Source of the DNA: Sideroxydans sp.
GTDB lineage: Bacteria; Pseudomonadota; Gammaproteobacteria; Burkholderiales; Gallionellaceae
Length of the DNA: 64,000 bases
Assembly: GCA_024636935.1 (NCBI GenBank)
Contig: JAGXGC010000019.1
Location: forward strand, 147,773-211,772
Direction of reading: 5' to 3'
The notes beneath the pieces were generated by a model that had not been told where the DNA came from, searched no databases, and saw nothing but the letters and a program-made list of their open reading frames with translations. The translations under genes were made by a program, and so were the position numbers. This document shows positions 44,483 to 53,811 of this stretch, piece by piece (positions within the stretch are counted from its first letter, which is position 1; every line of letters begins with the position of its first letter).

Positions 44483-46267
44483 TTAATTCGTTCTTGGCTC
44501 GCCGTCCGGCAACTTCTGATGACATTCCGAGAAGATGCGCGCCTTGCAGTTACGGCACACTTCAGGATCTAGCGTGGAATAGATAGGCTTAATCCAGTTC
44601 GACATTGCCGGAAAGAAACCGCCCGCACCGATGTCATCCAGTTTATCTGCCTTTCGGAGGAACTTATAGATAGCATCGTTGCAGCGGTAGAAATACAAAC
44701 CACCGCCCATCTTGCGACGTCGACGCGCCTCGTTCTCCAGCATCTCTGCCCCTGCCACATCGACAAAGTTGATTCCGCTGGCAAGGATCATCACCGTTTT
44801 CTGGCGAGGATTGTTCTCATCGATCTGCATCAAACCGTTGCGAATGTAATCCACTGCGCCAAAAAATATCGAGCCGTTCACGCGTACGATGCGGAACTGC
44901 GGACATTCCTGATTACCCTTGGCATCGATAAAATGGTAAGCACCTTCCTCAGGCGCAGGCACCGAGGGCGCCATCGTCGGACGCGACACGCGGTACAGAT
45001 AGAGCGCCAGCGAGAGCAGAATGCCAAAGAAGATACCTTTCTCCAGATCGATCAACGTACCGATCAAGGTGACAAAAAGTGTGACAGTCTCTGCCCGACT
45101 GGTACGAACGATGGAATAGATGTGATGAAAATCAATCAAGCCCCATGCCACCAGGAACAATATGCCCGCCATCGCAGCAGTAGGTAGATATGAGGCGAGC
45201 GGAGCGACCAGTAGCAAAATAAGTAACAAGAAACCCGATGCATAGACTGTCGCCAGAGGTGTCTGTGCACCTGCCGCATAGTTCACACCGCTCCGATTGA
45301 AAGAGCCGCAAGAGGCATAGCTGGAAAAGAACGAACCGACCAGATTCGAGAGCCCCTGACCGATGAATTCCTGATTGCCATCGATACCCTGCCCTGACTT
45401 GGTAGCAACCGCACGCGCTATAGACACCGCCTCGGTAAGCGCCAACATAGTCACTACCAGCGCCGGGAATAGCACCAATCGAATGGTATCGTACGAAAAA
45501 TCAGGCATGGATAGCGGTGGCAACTGCGAAGGCAAGGCACCTACTGTTTTGATGAGTGTGACATCAGCGCCGACTTCCATATTAATCAGTGCAGCCACCA
45601 CACTACCAACCACCATAGCCACGATCATGTAGGGCATCTTAGGCCAGATACGCCGCGTCAGGATTCCAGAGGCAAGAGTGATCGCTCCTACGAATGTCAC
45701 ATAGGGATTGATATTACCGATCTGCAAGAACAACTGTTCGATCACAACATGGAAGTGTGAACCGCGTGGGATATCTATACCAAAAAAGTTCTTCACCTGA
45801 CTGGCGGCGATCAACACCGCCGCTCCAGCAGTGAAACCGATGACCACGGTATGCGAGATGAAATTAACCAGCACTCCCATACGCGCCAGACCGAGGATCA
45901 GCTGGAACAATCCCACCAGAAAGGTGAGTGTCAGCACCATACTGATGAACTGGGGCGACCCCGGGTCGGCCAGCGGACTCATAGCTGCAAATACGGCGAT
46001 GGAAATAGCGGTGGTCGGGCCCGACACAAGGTGCCAACTCGATCCGAACAGTGCAGCAATGATGGCGGGAAGCATCGCTGCATACAAACCATACTCCGGC
46101 GGCATCCCTGCAATGGTGGCGAATGCAACGCCTTGCGGAAGCACAATCAATGCGCCGGTCAAGCCAGCGATCAGGTCGGCACGCGAGGACTGTTTGTCCA
46201 CCAGGTGCTTCCACTGCATAAATGGGAACAGGTGGTACAACCAGTACTTACTTGTGCGCTTCAACAT
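44483..46267 (-). CDS. SulP-family anion transporter with STAS domain
   Basis: SSRADLIAGLTGALIVLPQGVAFATIAGMPPEYGLYAAMLPAIIAALFGSS; C-terminal STAS region. Confidence 0.95.
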   Translation of the reverse strand: MLKRTSKYWLYHLFPFMQWKHLVDKQSSRADLIAGLTGALIVLPQGVAFATIAGMPPEYGLYAAMLPAIIAALFGSSWHLVSGPTTAISIAVFAAMSPLADPGSPQFISMVLTLTFLVGLFQLILGLARMGVLVNFISHTVVIGFTAGAAVLIAASQVKNFFGIDIPRGSHFHVVIEQLFLQIGNINPYVTFVGAITLASGILTRRIWPKMPYMIVAMVVGSVVAALINMEVGADVTLIKTVGALPSQLPPLSMPDFSYDTIRLVLFPALVVTMLALTEAVSIARAVATKSGQGIDGNQEFIGQGLSNLVGSFFSSYASCGSFNRSGVNYAAGAQTPLATVYASGFLLLILLLVAPLASYLPTAAMAGILFLVAWGLIDFHHIYSIVRTSRAETVTLFVTLIGTLIDLEKGIFFGILLSLALYLYRVSRPTMAPSVPAPEEGAYHFIDAKGNQECPQFRIVRVNGSIFFGAVDYIRNGLMQIDENNPRQKTVMILASGINFVDVAGAEMLENEARRRRKMGGGLYFYRCNDAIYKFLRKADKLDDIGAGGFFPAMSNWIKPIYSTLDPEVCRNCKARIFSECHQKLPDGEPRTN

Positions 46268-46277
46268 TATTTATCGC

Positions 46278-47249
46278 TCAACCCACGGTCTGATAGTAAA
46301 GATTCTGCGGATGGTTTGCCTGCGCGAAGAAGAACCAGCGCTCAGCCAGCAAACCGACGTATTGCAGTATAAATGCGAAGCCGAGCAAAGCGGGAGTAGA
46401 TAATCCCAGTGCCAACAGCACCAGCGGCAGCACGAAGCCAAACAACAGGAAAGCCGGTTTGATCGTGCGCAGGAAGGCATCGCTCTTGCCGTGGAAGAAC
46501 TCACGCGTATTGAACGTACCGCCCATCGCGCCCATGGAGCGCTGGGTGATCTTCGGGTGCTTCACACCGATAGCGGTCTGGATAGTCGAAGTCGGCTTCA
46601 GGCGCGCATTGCGGAACAACGATGCCACACGTCCGATCAATGCCAGCACCGTGATGATGATGGCCCAACCAGCGAAGAAGTCTGCCTGATCCGGGGCAGC
46701 CGAGGACGCATAGAACGACGCTAGTATGAAACCGGACGAACCGCCCATCAGGATGTAATTGATGACTGTCAGCGGCGAGTTCCATTCCTTGAGGAAACGC
46801 AAACAGGCATAGATCATCGCCGTGCAAATGAACAAAGCGAATGCCAGAAGCGTACCCGCCACGCCTAGCAACACCGACAGATCGACCACCATGCCGCCTG
46901 GCAAGGTCACGATCTCGGGACGGATACCGAACAGATGCGACACACCGAACAGGAAAGCCACACCCATGAACGCGGGCAGTACGATCACTTCACGCGACAG
47001 CCAGGAAGTGCGCCACATCGTTGCCGCGCGCCAAGCACGTTCTGGTCGACCGAGATGGAAGAACGATGCGACCAGACCGGCGGCCAGCAATACCATCACG
47101 ATGAGCGTGCCATAGCCGTAGAAATTATCGGACTGCATCGGCAACAGCCCGAACAGCGCGTAAGACTGATGCGTGAATAGGGCGAGAAACAGGCCCTGCG
47201 CGGCACCGATCAAGGTCGTCAAAAAGATCACTGAGAATGCTGGTTTCAT
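46278..47249 (-). CDS. soeC: membrane anchor subunit, DmsC/SoeC-like
   Basis: LGRPERAWRAATMWRTSWLSREV; polytopic; follows soeA-soeB. Confidence 0.88.
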   Translation of the reverse strand: MKPAFSVIFLTTLIGAAQGLFLALFTHQSYALFGLLPMQSDNFYGYGTLIVMVLLAAGLVASFFHLGRPERAWRAATMWRTSWLSREVIVLPAFMGVAFLFGVSHLFGIRPEIVTLPGGMVVDLSVLLGVAGTLLAFALFICTAMIYACLRFLKEWNSPLTVINYILMGGSSGFILASFYASSAAPDQADFFAGWAIIITVLALIGRVASLFRNARLKPTSTIQTAIGVKHPKITQRSMGAMGGTFNTREFFHGKSDAFLRTIKPAFLLFGFVLPLVLLALGLSTPALLGFAFILQYVGLLAERWFFFAQANHPQNLYYQTVG

Positions 47250-47269
47250 AATATCTCGCTAAGTTCTGT

Positions 47270-48001
47270 TTACCAGGCCGACACGTCGTCCATCGTCGAC
47301 TGATCCTTGTCCGGCTTGGGCAATTGCTGATCGAGTTTGAGCGGATTGTCGGCGCGCTCCAGCTCGTCGGCATGGATCTTCATCTTGGTCTTGCGACGCG
47401 GCAGATAGTGATTGGAAGGATGGGTACCCCACTCCGGCATCAACGCGTAGCCGCCATCCTCGCGGATCGCCACCGACACTTCGGATTCCGGATCATGGAT
47501 ATCGCCGAACAGACGCGCACTGGTCGGACACGCCTTCACACAGGATGGCTTGCGATCCGCTTCCGGCATCGTCATGTCGTAGATACGATCAACGCACAGG
47601 GTGCACTTCTTCATCACCTTCTCTTGCTCGTCGAACTCGCGCACACCGTACGGACAGGCCCAAGAGCAGTATTTGCAGCCGATGCACTTATCGTAGTCCA
47701 CCAGCACGATGCCGTCTTCCTTACGCTTGTAGGAAGCGCCCGTCGGACACACCGGCACGCAGGCTGGATCTTCGCAATGCAGGCAAGACTTGGGGAAGTG
47801 CATCGTCTCGCTGTTCGGGAAGGTGCCCATCTCATAGGTCTGCACGCGATTGAAGAAGGTGCCGGTCGGGTTCTCACCGTAGGGACGCTCATCCACCAAT
47901 GGCCCGGCAGAACCGGAAGTGTTCCATTCCTTACAGCTGGTCACGCAGGCGCTACAGCCCACGCACACGTTCAGGTCGATGACCAATGCGAGTTGTGTCA
48001 T
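47270..48001 (-). CDS. soeB: 4x[4Fe-4S] ferredoxin-type subunit, SoeB-like
   Basis: DLNVCVGCSACVTSCKEWNTSG, SCLHCEDPACVPVCPTGASYKR, CIGCKYCSWACPYG. Confidence 0.9.
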   Translation of the reverse strand: MTQLALVIDLNVCVGCSACVTSCKEWNTSGSAGPLVDERPYGENPTGTFFNRVQTYEMGTFPNSETMHFPKSCLHCEDPACVPVCPTGASYKRKEDGIVLVDYDKCIGCKYCSWACPYGVREFDEQEKVMKKCTLCVDRIYDMTMPEADRKPSCVKACPTSARLFGDIHDPESEVSVAIREDGGYALMPEWGTHPSNHYLPRRKTKMKIHADELERADNPLKLDQQLPKPDKDQSTMDDVSAW

Positions 48002-50919
48002 TTCGCACCGCCTTTCTTCTTTGCTCCCGCCAAGTAGGCCAACCAGGTCGGCGCATCTTTCATGCCGGGATATTTCTTCATGGGTGGGAATTGCGGTGAG
48101 GTCTGCTGCGGCTCGCCCTCCTCCGCTTTGTAGATGCGCACACGCACGTCATACCAAGCTGCCTGTCCCGTGATCGGGTCGGAGTTGGAGAAACGCGAAC
48201 CATCCGCCTGCTTTGGCAACTCTTCCGAAATCAGATGGTTGAGCAGGAAGCCCTGCTGCGACTCGTTCGCATCGGGTGTCAGGTTCCATGCACCGGCCGC
48301 TTTGCCGATGGCGTTCCAGGTCCACACTGTGCCCGGCTCCACCGACTCGCTGTAGCGCGCCATGCAACGCACTTTGCCCCATTGCGATTCGCACCAGATC
48401 CAGTCACCATCACCGATGCCCGCGTTCTTCGCAGTCAGTGCGTTCACGTACAGATAGTTGTGCGCGTGGATCTGACGCAGCCATGCATTCTGCGAATCCC
48501 ACGAGTGATACATCGCCATCGGGCGTTGCGTCACGGCAGACAGCGGGTACTTCAGCTTGTCGCTGGCTTGTGTCTCCAATGGCTCGTAGTAGAACGGCAA
48601 CGGATCGAAATAGGTCTCGACGCGCTTGGCCAGATGCTTGGGCGGTTGGCGCGTGATGCTCTTGCCCTGCGCCGCCAAACGGAACTTCTGCATCACCTCG
48701 GAATAGAGGTGAATGAGGATCGGCTCGGAGTAACGCGTGATACCGTTGCGCTGCGACCATTCCAGATAACCCTTGTTCCAGTTACGCATGAACTGATACG
48801 AACGCGGCAACACTTCGTGGTGCACGCAGTCGTTCTTGGCATACATCTCCCACTGGTTCGGATTCGGCTCACCCTTCATGCTCTTCTCGCCGCCCTTGCC
48901 ACGCCAGCCGGATAGGAAGCCGATGCCTGAACCCGGTGCGGTCTCCCAGTTAACGATGAAATCCGGGTAATCCTTGTATTTGCGCGCGCCGTCCTGCGTG
49001 ACGAACGCTGGCAACTTCAGACGGGTGCCAAGTTCGATCAGCACCTCCTGGAACGGCAAGCATTCGCCGGTACGCGGCATGACCGGGATACGCACCGAAT
49101 CCACCGGACCGTCGAACTCGGAGATCGGACGGTCCAGCATGGACATCACGTCGTGACGTTCCAGATAGGTCGTGTCCGGCAGAATCAGGTCGGCGAAAGC
49201 CGTGGTCTCGGAGTGGAAGGCATCGCACACCACGATGTTCGGGATCTTGTACTCGCCGTTCTCATTCTTGTCGGTGAGCATCTTGCGCACTTCACTGGTG
49301 TTCATGGTGGAGTTCCACGCCATATTGGCCATGAACAGCAGCAGCGTGTCGATAGGGTACGGATCTCCACGCCATGCGTTGGTGATCACGTTATGCATCA
49401 AGCCGTGTGCCGACAGCGGGTATTCCCATGAGAAACCCTTGTCGATACGTACCGCTTCGCCTTCCTTGTCCACGAACAGATCGTCCGGATCGGCAGGCCA
49501 GCCCAGCGGCATACCATCCAGCGGTGTGTTCGGCTGCACCGCACGCGGGTCGTTCGGCGGACGCGCGCAAGGTGGGATCGGACGCGGAAACGGTGTCTTG
49601 TGACGGAAACCGCCCGGACGGTCGATGGTGCCCAGCAGCGTCATCAGGATGGATAGCGCGCGGATGGTATGGAAACCGTTGGAGTGCGCAGCCAGTCCGC
49701 GCATGGCGTGGAACGCCACCGGATTGCCGGTGACGGTCTCGTGTTCCTTACCCCAGCTATCGGTCCAGGCGATCGGCAGTTCGATCTTCTGGTCGCGTGC
49801 GGTGATGCCCATCTCATGCGCCAGACGGCGAATGGTGTCGGCGGCGATGCCGGTCACACCTTCCGCCCACTCCGGCGTGTATTCGGCGACACGATCCTTC
49901 AGCAACTGGAACGCAGGCTTGACCGGCGTACCGTCAGGCAACTTGAACTCGCCGCGCAGGAAAGGATCGGCGCCTTCGGTATGCGTCACCACAGGCTTGT
50001 CGGTATTGCGGTCCCACCACAGTTTGTTCTGCGGGTCGTAGCAACCCTCTTCTTCTGGCACCTCGGTACGCACGAACATGCCGAACTCATCATGCTCCGC
50101 ATCGAGATTCACCAATTGACCTGAGTTTGTGTAACGCACTAGGAACTCACGGTCATACAGGCCCAGCTCAATCAACTCATGGATGATGGCGAGGAACAGC
50201 GCGCCATCGGTACCGGGACGGATAGGCACCCATTCATCGGCGATGGCCGAGTAACCGGTGCGCACCGGATTGATGGAGATGAAACGGCCGCCTTCGCGTT
50301 TGAACTTAGCCAGCGATACTTTCATCGGATTGGAGTGATGGTCTTCCGCCGTGCCGATCATGATGAACAGCTTGGAGCGTTCCAGATCGGGGCCACCGAA
50401 TTCCCAGAACGAACCACCGATGGTGTAAATCATGCCTGCGGCCATATTGACCGAGCAGAATCCGCCGTGCGCCGCATAGTTGGGCGTGCCGAACTGGCGC
50501 GCGAACATGCCGGTCAGCGCCTGCATCTGATCGCGTCCGGTGAACAGCGCGAACTTCTTCGGGTCGGTCGCACGTAACTCGCCAAGACGATCGGCGAGCA
50601 AAGTGAAAGTCTCTTCCCAGCTGATCTCTTCGAACTCACCCGCCCCGCGCTCGGTGCCCGGCTTGCGGCGCAGCGGCTTGGTCAAGCGTGCCGGCGAATA
50701 CTGTTTCATGATGCCCGAGGAACCCTTGGCGCAGATCACGCCCGCGTTCAGAGGGTGGTCGGGATTACCGTCGATGTAACGCACCTCGCCGTTGCGCAGA
50801 TGCACGCGGATGCCGCAACGGCAGGCGCACATATAACAGGTGGTCTTCTTGATCTCGGTCGTGGCGCCAGCAACCGGAGGCGCCAATGGGTCGTGCAATG
50901 GTGTCGATGACATGGGCAA
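47998..50919 (-). CDS. soeA: molybdopterin oxidoreductase catalytic subunit, SoeA-like sulfite dehydrogenase
   Basis: CYMCACRCGIRVHLRNGEVRYIDGNPDHPLNAGVICAKGSSGIMKQYSPARL; C-terminal PITGQAAWYDVRVRIYKAE; soeABC gene order. Confidence 0.9.
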   Translation of the reverse strand: MPMSSTPLHDPLAPPVAGATTEIKKTTCYMCACRCGIRVHLRNGEVRYIDGNPDHPLNAGVICAKGSSGIMKQYSPARLTKPLRRKPGTERGAGEFEEISWEETFTLLADRLGELRATDPKKFALFTGRDQMQALTGMFARQFGTPNYAAHGGFCSVNMAAGMIYTIGGSFWEFGGPDLERSKLFIMIGTAEDHHSNPMKVSLAKFKREGGRFISINPVRTGYSAIADEWVPIRPGTDGALFLAIIHELIELGLYDREFLVRYTNSGQLVNLDAEHDEFGMFVRTEVPEEEGCYDPQNKLWWDRNTDKPVVTHTEGADPFLRGEFKLPDGTPVKPAFQLLKDRVAEYTPEWAEGVTGIAADTIRRLAHEMGITARDQKIELPIAWTDSWGKEHETVTGNPVAFHAMRGLAAHSNGFHTIRALSILMTLLGTIDRPGGFRHKTPFPRPIPPCARPPNDPRAVQPNTPLDGMPLGWPADPDDLFVDKEGEAVRIDKGFSWEYPLSAHGLMHNVITNAWRGDPYPIDTLLLFMANMAWNSTMNTSEVRKMLTDKNENGEYKIPNIVVCDAFHSETTAFADLILPDTTYLERHDVMSMLDRPISEFDGPVDSVRIPVMPRTGECLPFQEVLIELGTRLKLPAFVTQDGARKYKDYPDFIVNWETAPGSGIGFLSGWRGKGGEKSMKGEPNPNQWEMYAKNDCVHHEVLPRSYQFMRNWNKGYLEWSQRNGITRYSEPILIHLYSEVMQKFRLAAQGKSITRQPPKHLAKRVETYFDPLPFYYEPLETQASDKLKYPLSAVTQRPMAMYHSWDSQNAWLRQIHAHNYLYVNALTAKNAGIGDGDWIWCESQWGKVRCMARYSESVEPGTVWTWNAIGKAAGAWNLTPDANESQQGFLLNHLISEELPKQADGSRFSNSDPITGQAAWYDVRVRIYKAEEGEPQQTSPQFPPMKKYPGMKDAPTWLAYLAGAKKKGGAK

Positions 50920-51033
50920 AATCTTGTGTGGGTTGATCGTTATCGGGGCGCACCACTTTGTTTTTTCGTGTGCTGCTGCCCTACGAAATTACTCAATCTT
51001 TCAGGGTCGCCAGTATGCGTATCCAGCGCCAGT

Positions 51034-51082
51034 GCTGCCATAACCGTGATGAGGGGGAAAGGTATAACCCCTATGGGGGGTG
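51034..51082 (-). promoter_or_regulatory. putative sulfur-operon promoter module, soeABC direction
   Basis: Minus strand CACCCCCCATAGGGGTTATACCTTTCCCCCTCATCACGGTTATGGCAGC. Confidence 0.6.
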
Positions 51083-51090
51083 CGACCCTC

Positions 51091-51130
51091 AACCCATGAG
51101 GGGTATCGCTTCACGCGTCATGTTCCTCTA
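51091..51130 (+). promoter_or_regulatory. putative sulfur-operon promoter module, sat-apr direction
   Basis: AACCCATGAGGGGTATCGCTTCACGCGTCATG...; TTCACGCGTCATG matches tusA TTCACCCGTCGTG at 11/13. Confidence 0.55.
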
Positions 51131-51191
51131 CTGTGCGCACCTGAAATTTAGACGATTCTCCATCCGTAGCTGGACCCAACAGGGAGGCTTT

Positions 51192-52367
51192 ATGGCATTG
51201 GTAAACCCGCATGGCGGGAAAGATCTGAAACCACTATTACTAGTTGGCGAAGATCTGATTGCAGAGTTGAATCGGGCACGCAGTTACCCTCAAGTAACAG
51301 TGAGTTCTCGCGAAAAAGGCGATCTCATCATGCTCGGCATCGGCGGTTTCACACCGCTCGACGGATTCATGAGCCACGCAGATTGGCAAGGCGTATGCGA
51401 TGGCATGACGCTCACCAACGGCCTGTTCTGGCCCATTCCCATTACCCTCTCCACCGATAAGTCAGCAGCTGAAGCCATCCCCACCGGCAGCGACATCGCG
51501 CTGGTCGACCCTGATGACGGCAGCATCCTCGCCACCATGAAGGTGACCGAGAAATACACCATCGACAAAGCCCACGAATGCGCCACCGTATTCGGCACCA
51601 CCGACCTTGAACACCCTGGTGTGAAGATGGTGATGGAACAAGGTGATGTAAATCTGGCTGGTACTGTGAAGGTCTTGTCGCAAGGCGGCTTCCCACAAAA
51701 ATACGGCGCGCTGTTCATGACACCGAAAGAGACACGTGCCCTGTTCACCGAGATGGGCTGGAGCAAGGTCGCCGCGTTCCAGACGCGCAACCCCATGCAC
51801 CGCTCGCATGAATATCTGGCCAAGATCGCCATCGAAGTATGCGACGGCGTAATGATCCATTCCCTGCTCGGCAATCTCAAGCCGGGTGACATCCCGGCCG
51901 AGGTGCGCACCCATGCCATCATCGCGCTGACTCAGAATTACTTCGTGGCCAAGACCGTCGTGCAAGCTGGCTACCCGTTGGACATGCGCTACGCCGGCCC
52001 GCGTGAAGCCTTGCTGCATGCGCTGTTCCGCCAGAACTACGGCTGCTCGCATCTCATCGTCGGTCGCGACCATGCCGGTGTCGGTAAATATTACGGCCCG
52101 TTCGATGCGCACCACATCTTCGACACCATCCCCAAGAACGCATTGGAGACCCAGGCACTGAAGATCGACATCTCTTTCTGGTGCTACAAGTGCGGCGGCA
52201 TGGCCTCAGGCCGGACCTGCCCCCACTCAGATGACGACCGCCTGCAAGTCTCCGGCACCCAATTGCGCAAGATGCTTTCCGATGGAGAAGATGTCCCCGC
52301 AGAATTCAGCCGTCCTGAAGTGGTGGAGATATTGCGCAAGTATTACGCAGGATTGAATAGCGGGTAA
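51192..52367 (+). CDS. sat: sulfate adenylyltransferase (ATP sulfurylase)
   Basis: [58 protein letters not shown] before the ATG; start trimmed from 50958. Confidence 0.97.
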   Translation: MALVNPHGGKDLKPLLLVGEDLIAELNRARSYPQVTVSSREKGDLIMLGIGGFTPLDGFMSHADWQGVCDGMTLTNGLFWPIPITLSTDKSAAEAIPTGSDIALVDPDDGSILATMKVTEKYTIDKAHECATVFGTTDLEHPGVKMVMEQGDVNLAGTVKVLSQGGFPQKYGALFMTPKETRALFTEMGWSKVAAFQTRNPMHRSHEYLAKIAIEVCDGVMIHSLLGNLKPGDIPAEVRTHAIIALTQNYFVAKTVVQAGYPLDMRYAGPREALLHALFRQNYGCSHLIVGRDHAGVGKYYGPFDAHHIFDTIPKNALETQALKIDISFWCYKCGGMASGRTCPHSDDDRLQVSGTQLRKMLSDGEDVPAEFSRPEVVEILRKYYAGLNSG

Positions 52368-52450
52368 CAGAAGTGGCATTCGACGCGCAAGAAGAACAAC
52401 TCTTTTTGTTCTGACAGATTTGAAAAGTAATAATTATTAAGGAGAACCTG

Positions 52451-53287
52451 ATGTTGACGAGCAACCTCTTTGCCGCACTTTCAGAAGTCATATCCCCCGC
52501 GATGATGCAGGGATATATCGTTCTTATGGTCCTGCTGGTCATGGGCGGGACGATACTGGACATGATGCACAAGAAAAGTGCGAAGTACTTTTTCGAGAAT
52601 GCAAAAAAAGCCCAGAAGAACGCCAAACGCACAGTAAGCGGTGGAGAAAAAGCAGCGATCGCCGCTTCCGTGCTGGTGAACGAAGTATTGACCTCCGGCG
52701 AGTTCAGCAATCCGCGACGCCGCATGTCCCACCTGCTGACCATGTACGGTTTCATCATCTTCGCCGCGACCACCGCGATCATGATCTTTGGCTATACCGC
52801 GCCCGGCACAGTCACCCCTGACATCCTGCCTCAACTCTGGCATCTCGGCGCACTGATGCTGGCTGTAGGCGGATACTGGTTCTGGTTCTTCATCCGCGTC
52901 GATGTGGCTGCTGAAGGTCTTTCATGCTTCCGCTTCGAGCGCTCAGACTTGTTCATTGTCTCGCTGCTTGCCACCTCGACCTTCGCTTTGATCTGGTCGT
53001 TCACCGGCGGCGGATTGGGCATCCCCTTCGCCTTGTTCATCTTGTCCAGCACCGTTCTGTTTGGCGGCGTCTACTGGTCCAAGTTCGCTCACATGTTCTT
53101 CAAGCCTGCTGCGGCTCACCAGAAGAAGATCACCGTTGCCGACGGTTCTCGCGAGAACCTGCCGCCTGACTATGACCTGACCGATCCTGAAGTACAACGC
53201 AAGTTCCCGGACATCCCGACGTATATGGGCAAGAACCCGCCCAACATGGGGCTCTGTATCAAGGCTGAAAGACCGAACCACTACTAA
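52451..53287 (+). CDS. aprM: AprM-like membrane protein
   Basis: Polytopic protein directly upstream of aprBA; MMHKKSAKYFFENAKKAQKN...SHLLTMYGFIIFAATTAIMI. Confidence 0.85.
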   Translation: MLTSNLFAALSEVISPAMMQGYIVLMVLLVMGGTILDMMHKKSAKYFFENAKKAQKNAKRTVSGGEKAAIAASVLVNEVLTSGEFSNPRRRMSHLLTMYGFIIFAATTAIMIFGYTAPGTVTPDILPQLWHLGALMLAVGGYWFWFFIRVDVAAEGLSCFRFERSDLFIVSLLATSTFALIWSFTGGGLGIPFALFILSSTVLFGGVYWSKFAHMFFKPAAAHQKKITVADGSRENLPPDYDLTDPEVQRKFPDIPTYMGKNPPNMGLCIKAERPNHY

Positions 53288-53328
53288 AGCCAACCAGACG
53301 ATTATCAATAGGAATAGAGGAATCAATT

Positions 53329-53811
53329 ATGCCAACCTTTGTATATATGACTCGCTGTGATGGTTGTGGAGAATGCGTCGACATCTGCCCATCAGACATC
53401 ATGCACATCGACAAGAAGCTGCGTCGTGCCTACAACATCGAACCAAACATGTGCTGGGAGTGCTACTCCTGCGTGAAAGCCTGCCCACACCAAGCCATTG
53501 ACGTACGCGGTTATGCCGACTTCGCCCCGCTGGGTCACTCGGTACGCGTGATCCGTGATGAAGAGAAAGGCACGATCGCCTGGCGCATCAAGTTCCGCAA
53601 CGGCAAGAAAGACATGGAGCTGCTGGCACCTATCACCACCAAGCCCTGGGGCTCGGCTACACCGGACCTAGCCAAGGTGCCTGCGCCAAGCAAGGAGATG
53701 CGCGACAGCCAACTATTGTTCAACGAGCCAAAATACATCCGCATGGATGAAGGTGGTTTGCACACACTGGAATCTAATGGCCTAGAAATCAAAGAGGGAG
53801 TGCAATACTGA
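53329..53811 (+). CDS. aprB: adenylylsulfate reductase beta subunit
   Basis: MTRCDGCGECVDICPSDIMHIDKKLRRAYNIEPNMCWECYSCVKACPHQAIDVRGYADFAPLGHSV. Confidence 0.97.
   Translation: MPTFVYMTRCDGCGECVDICPSDIMHIDKKLRRAYNIEPNMCWECYSCVKACPHQAIDVRGYADFAPLGHSVRVIRDEEKGTIAWRIKFRNGKKDMELLAPITTKPWGSATPDLAKVPAPSKEMRDSQLLFNEPKYIRMDEGGLHTLESNGLEIKEGVQY

Noticed and set aside
51058-51107. Assignment of the GGGGTTAT/CCCC inverted repeats to NarL/NarP-type sites
   Set aside because: TACCCCT heptamer matches one half-site only; the other halves do not fit TACYYMT-N2-AKRRGTA, so the regulator is left unnamed.
50958-51191. N-terminal extension of the sat ORF
   Set aside because: Runs through the promoter modules; strong SD and canonical Sat N-terminus place the start at 51192.
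52390-52412. AGAACAA...TTGTTCT hairpin between sat and aprM
   Set aside because: Short AT-rich stem, no T tract; not enough to call a terminator or riboregulator.
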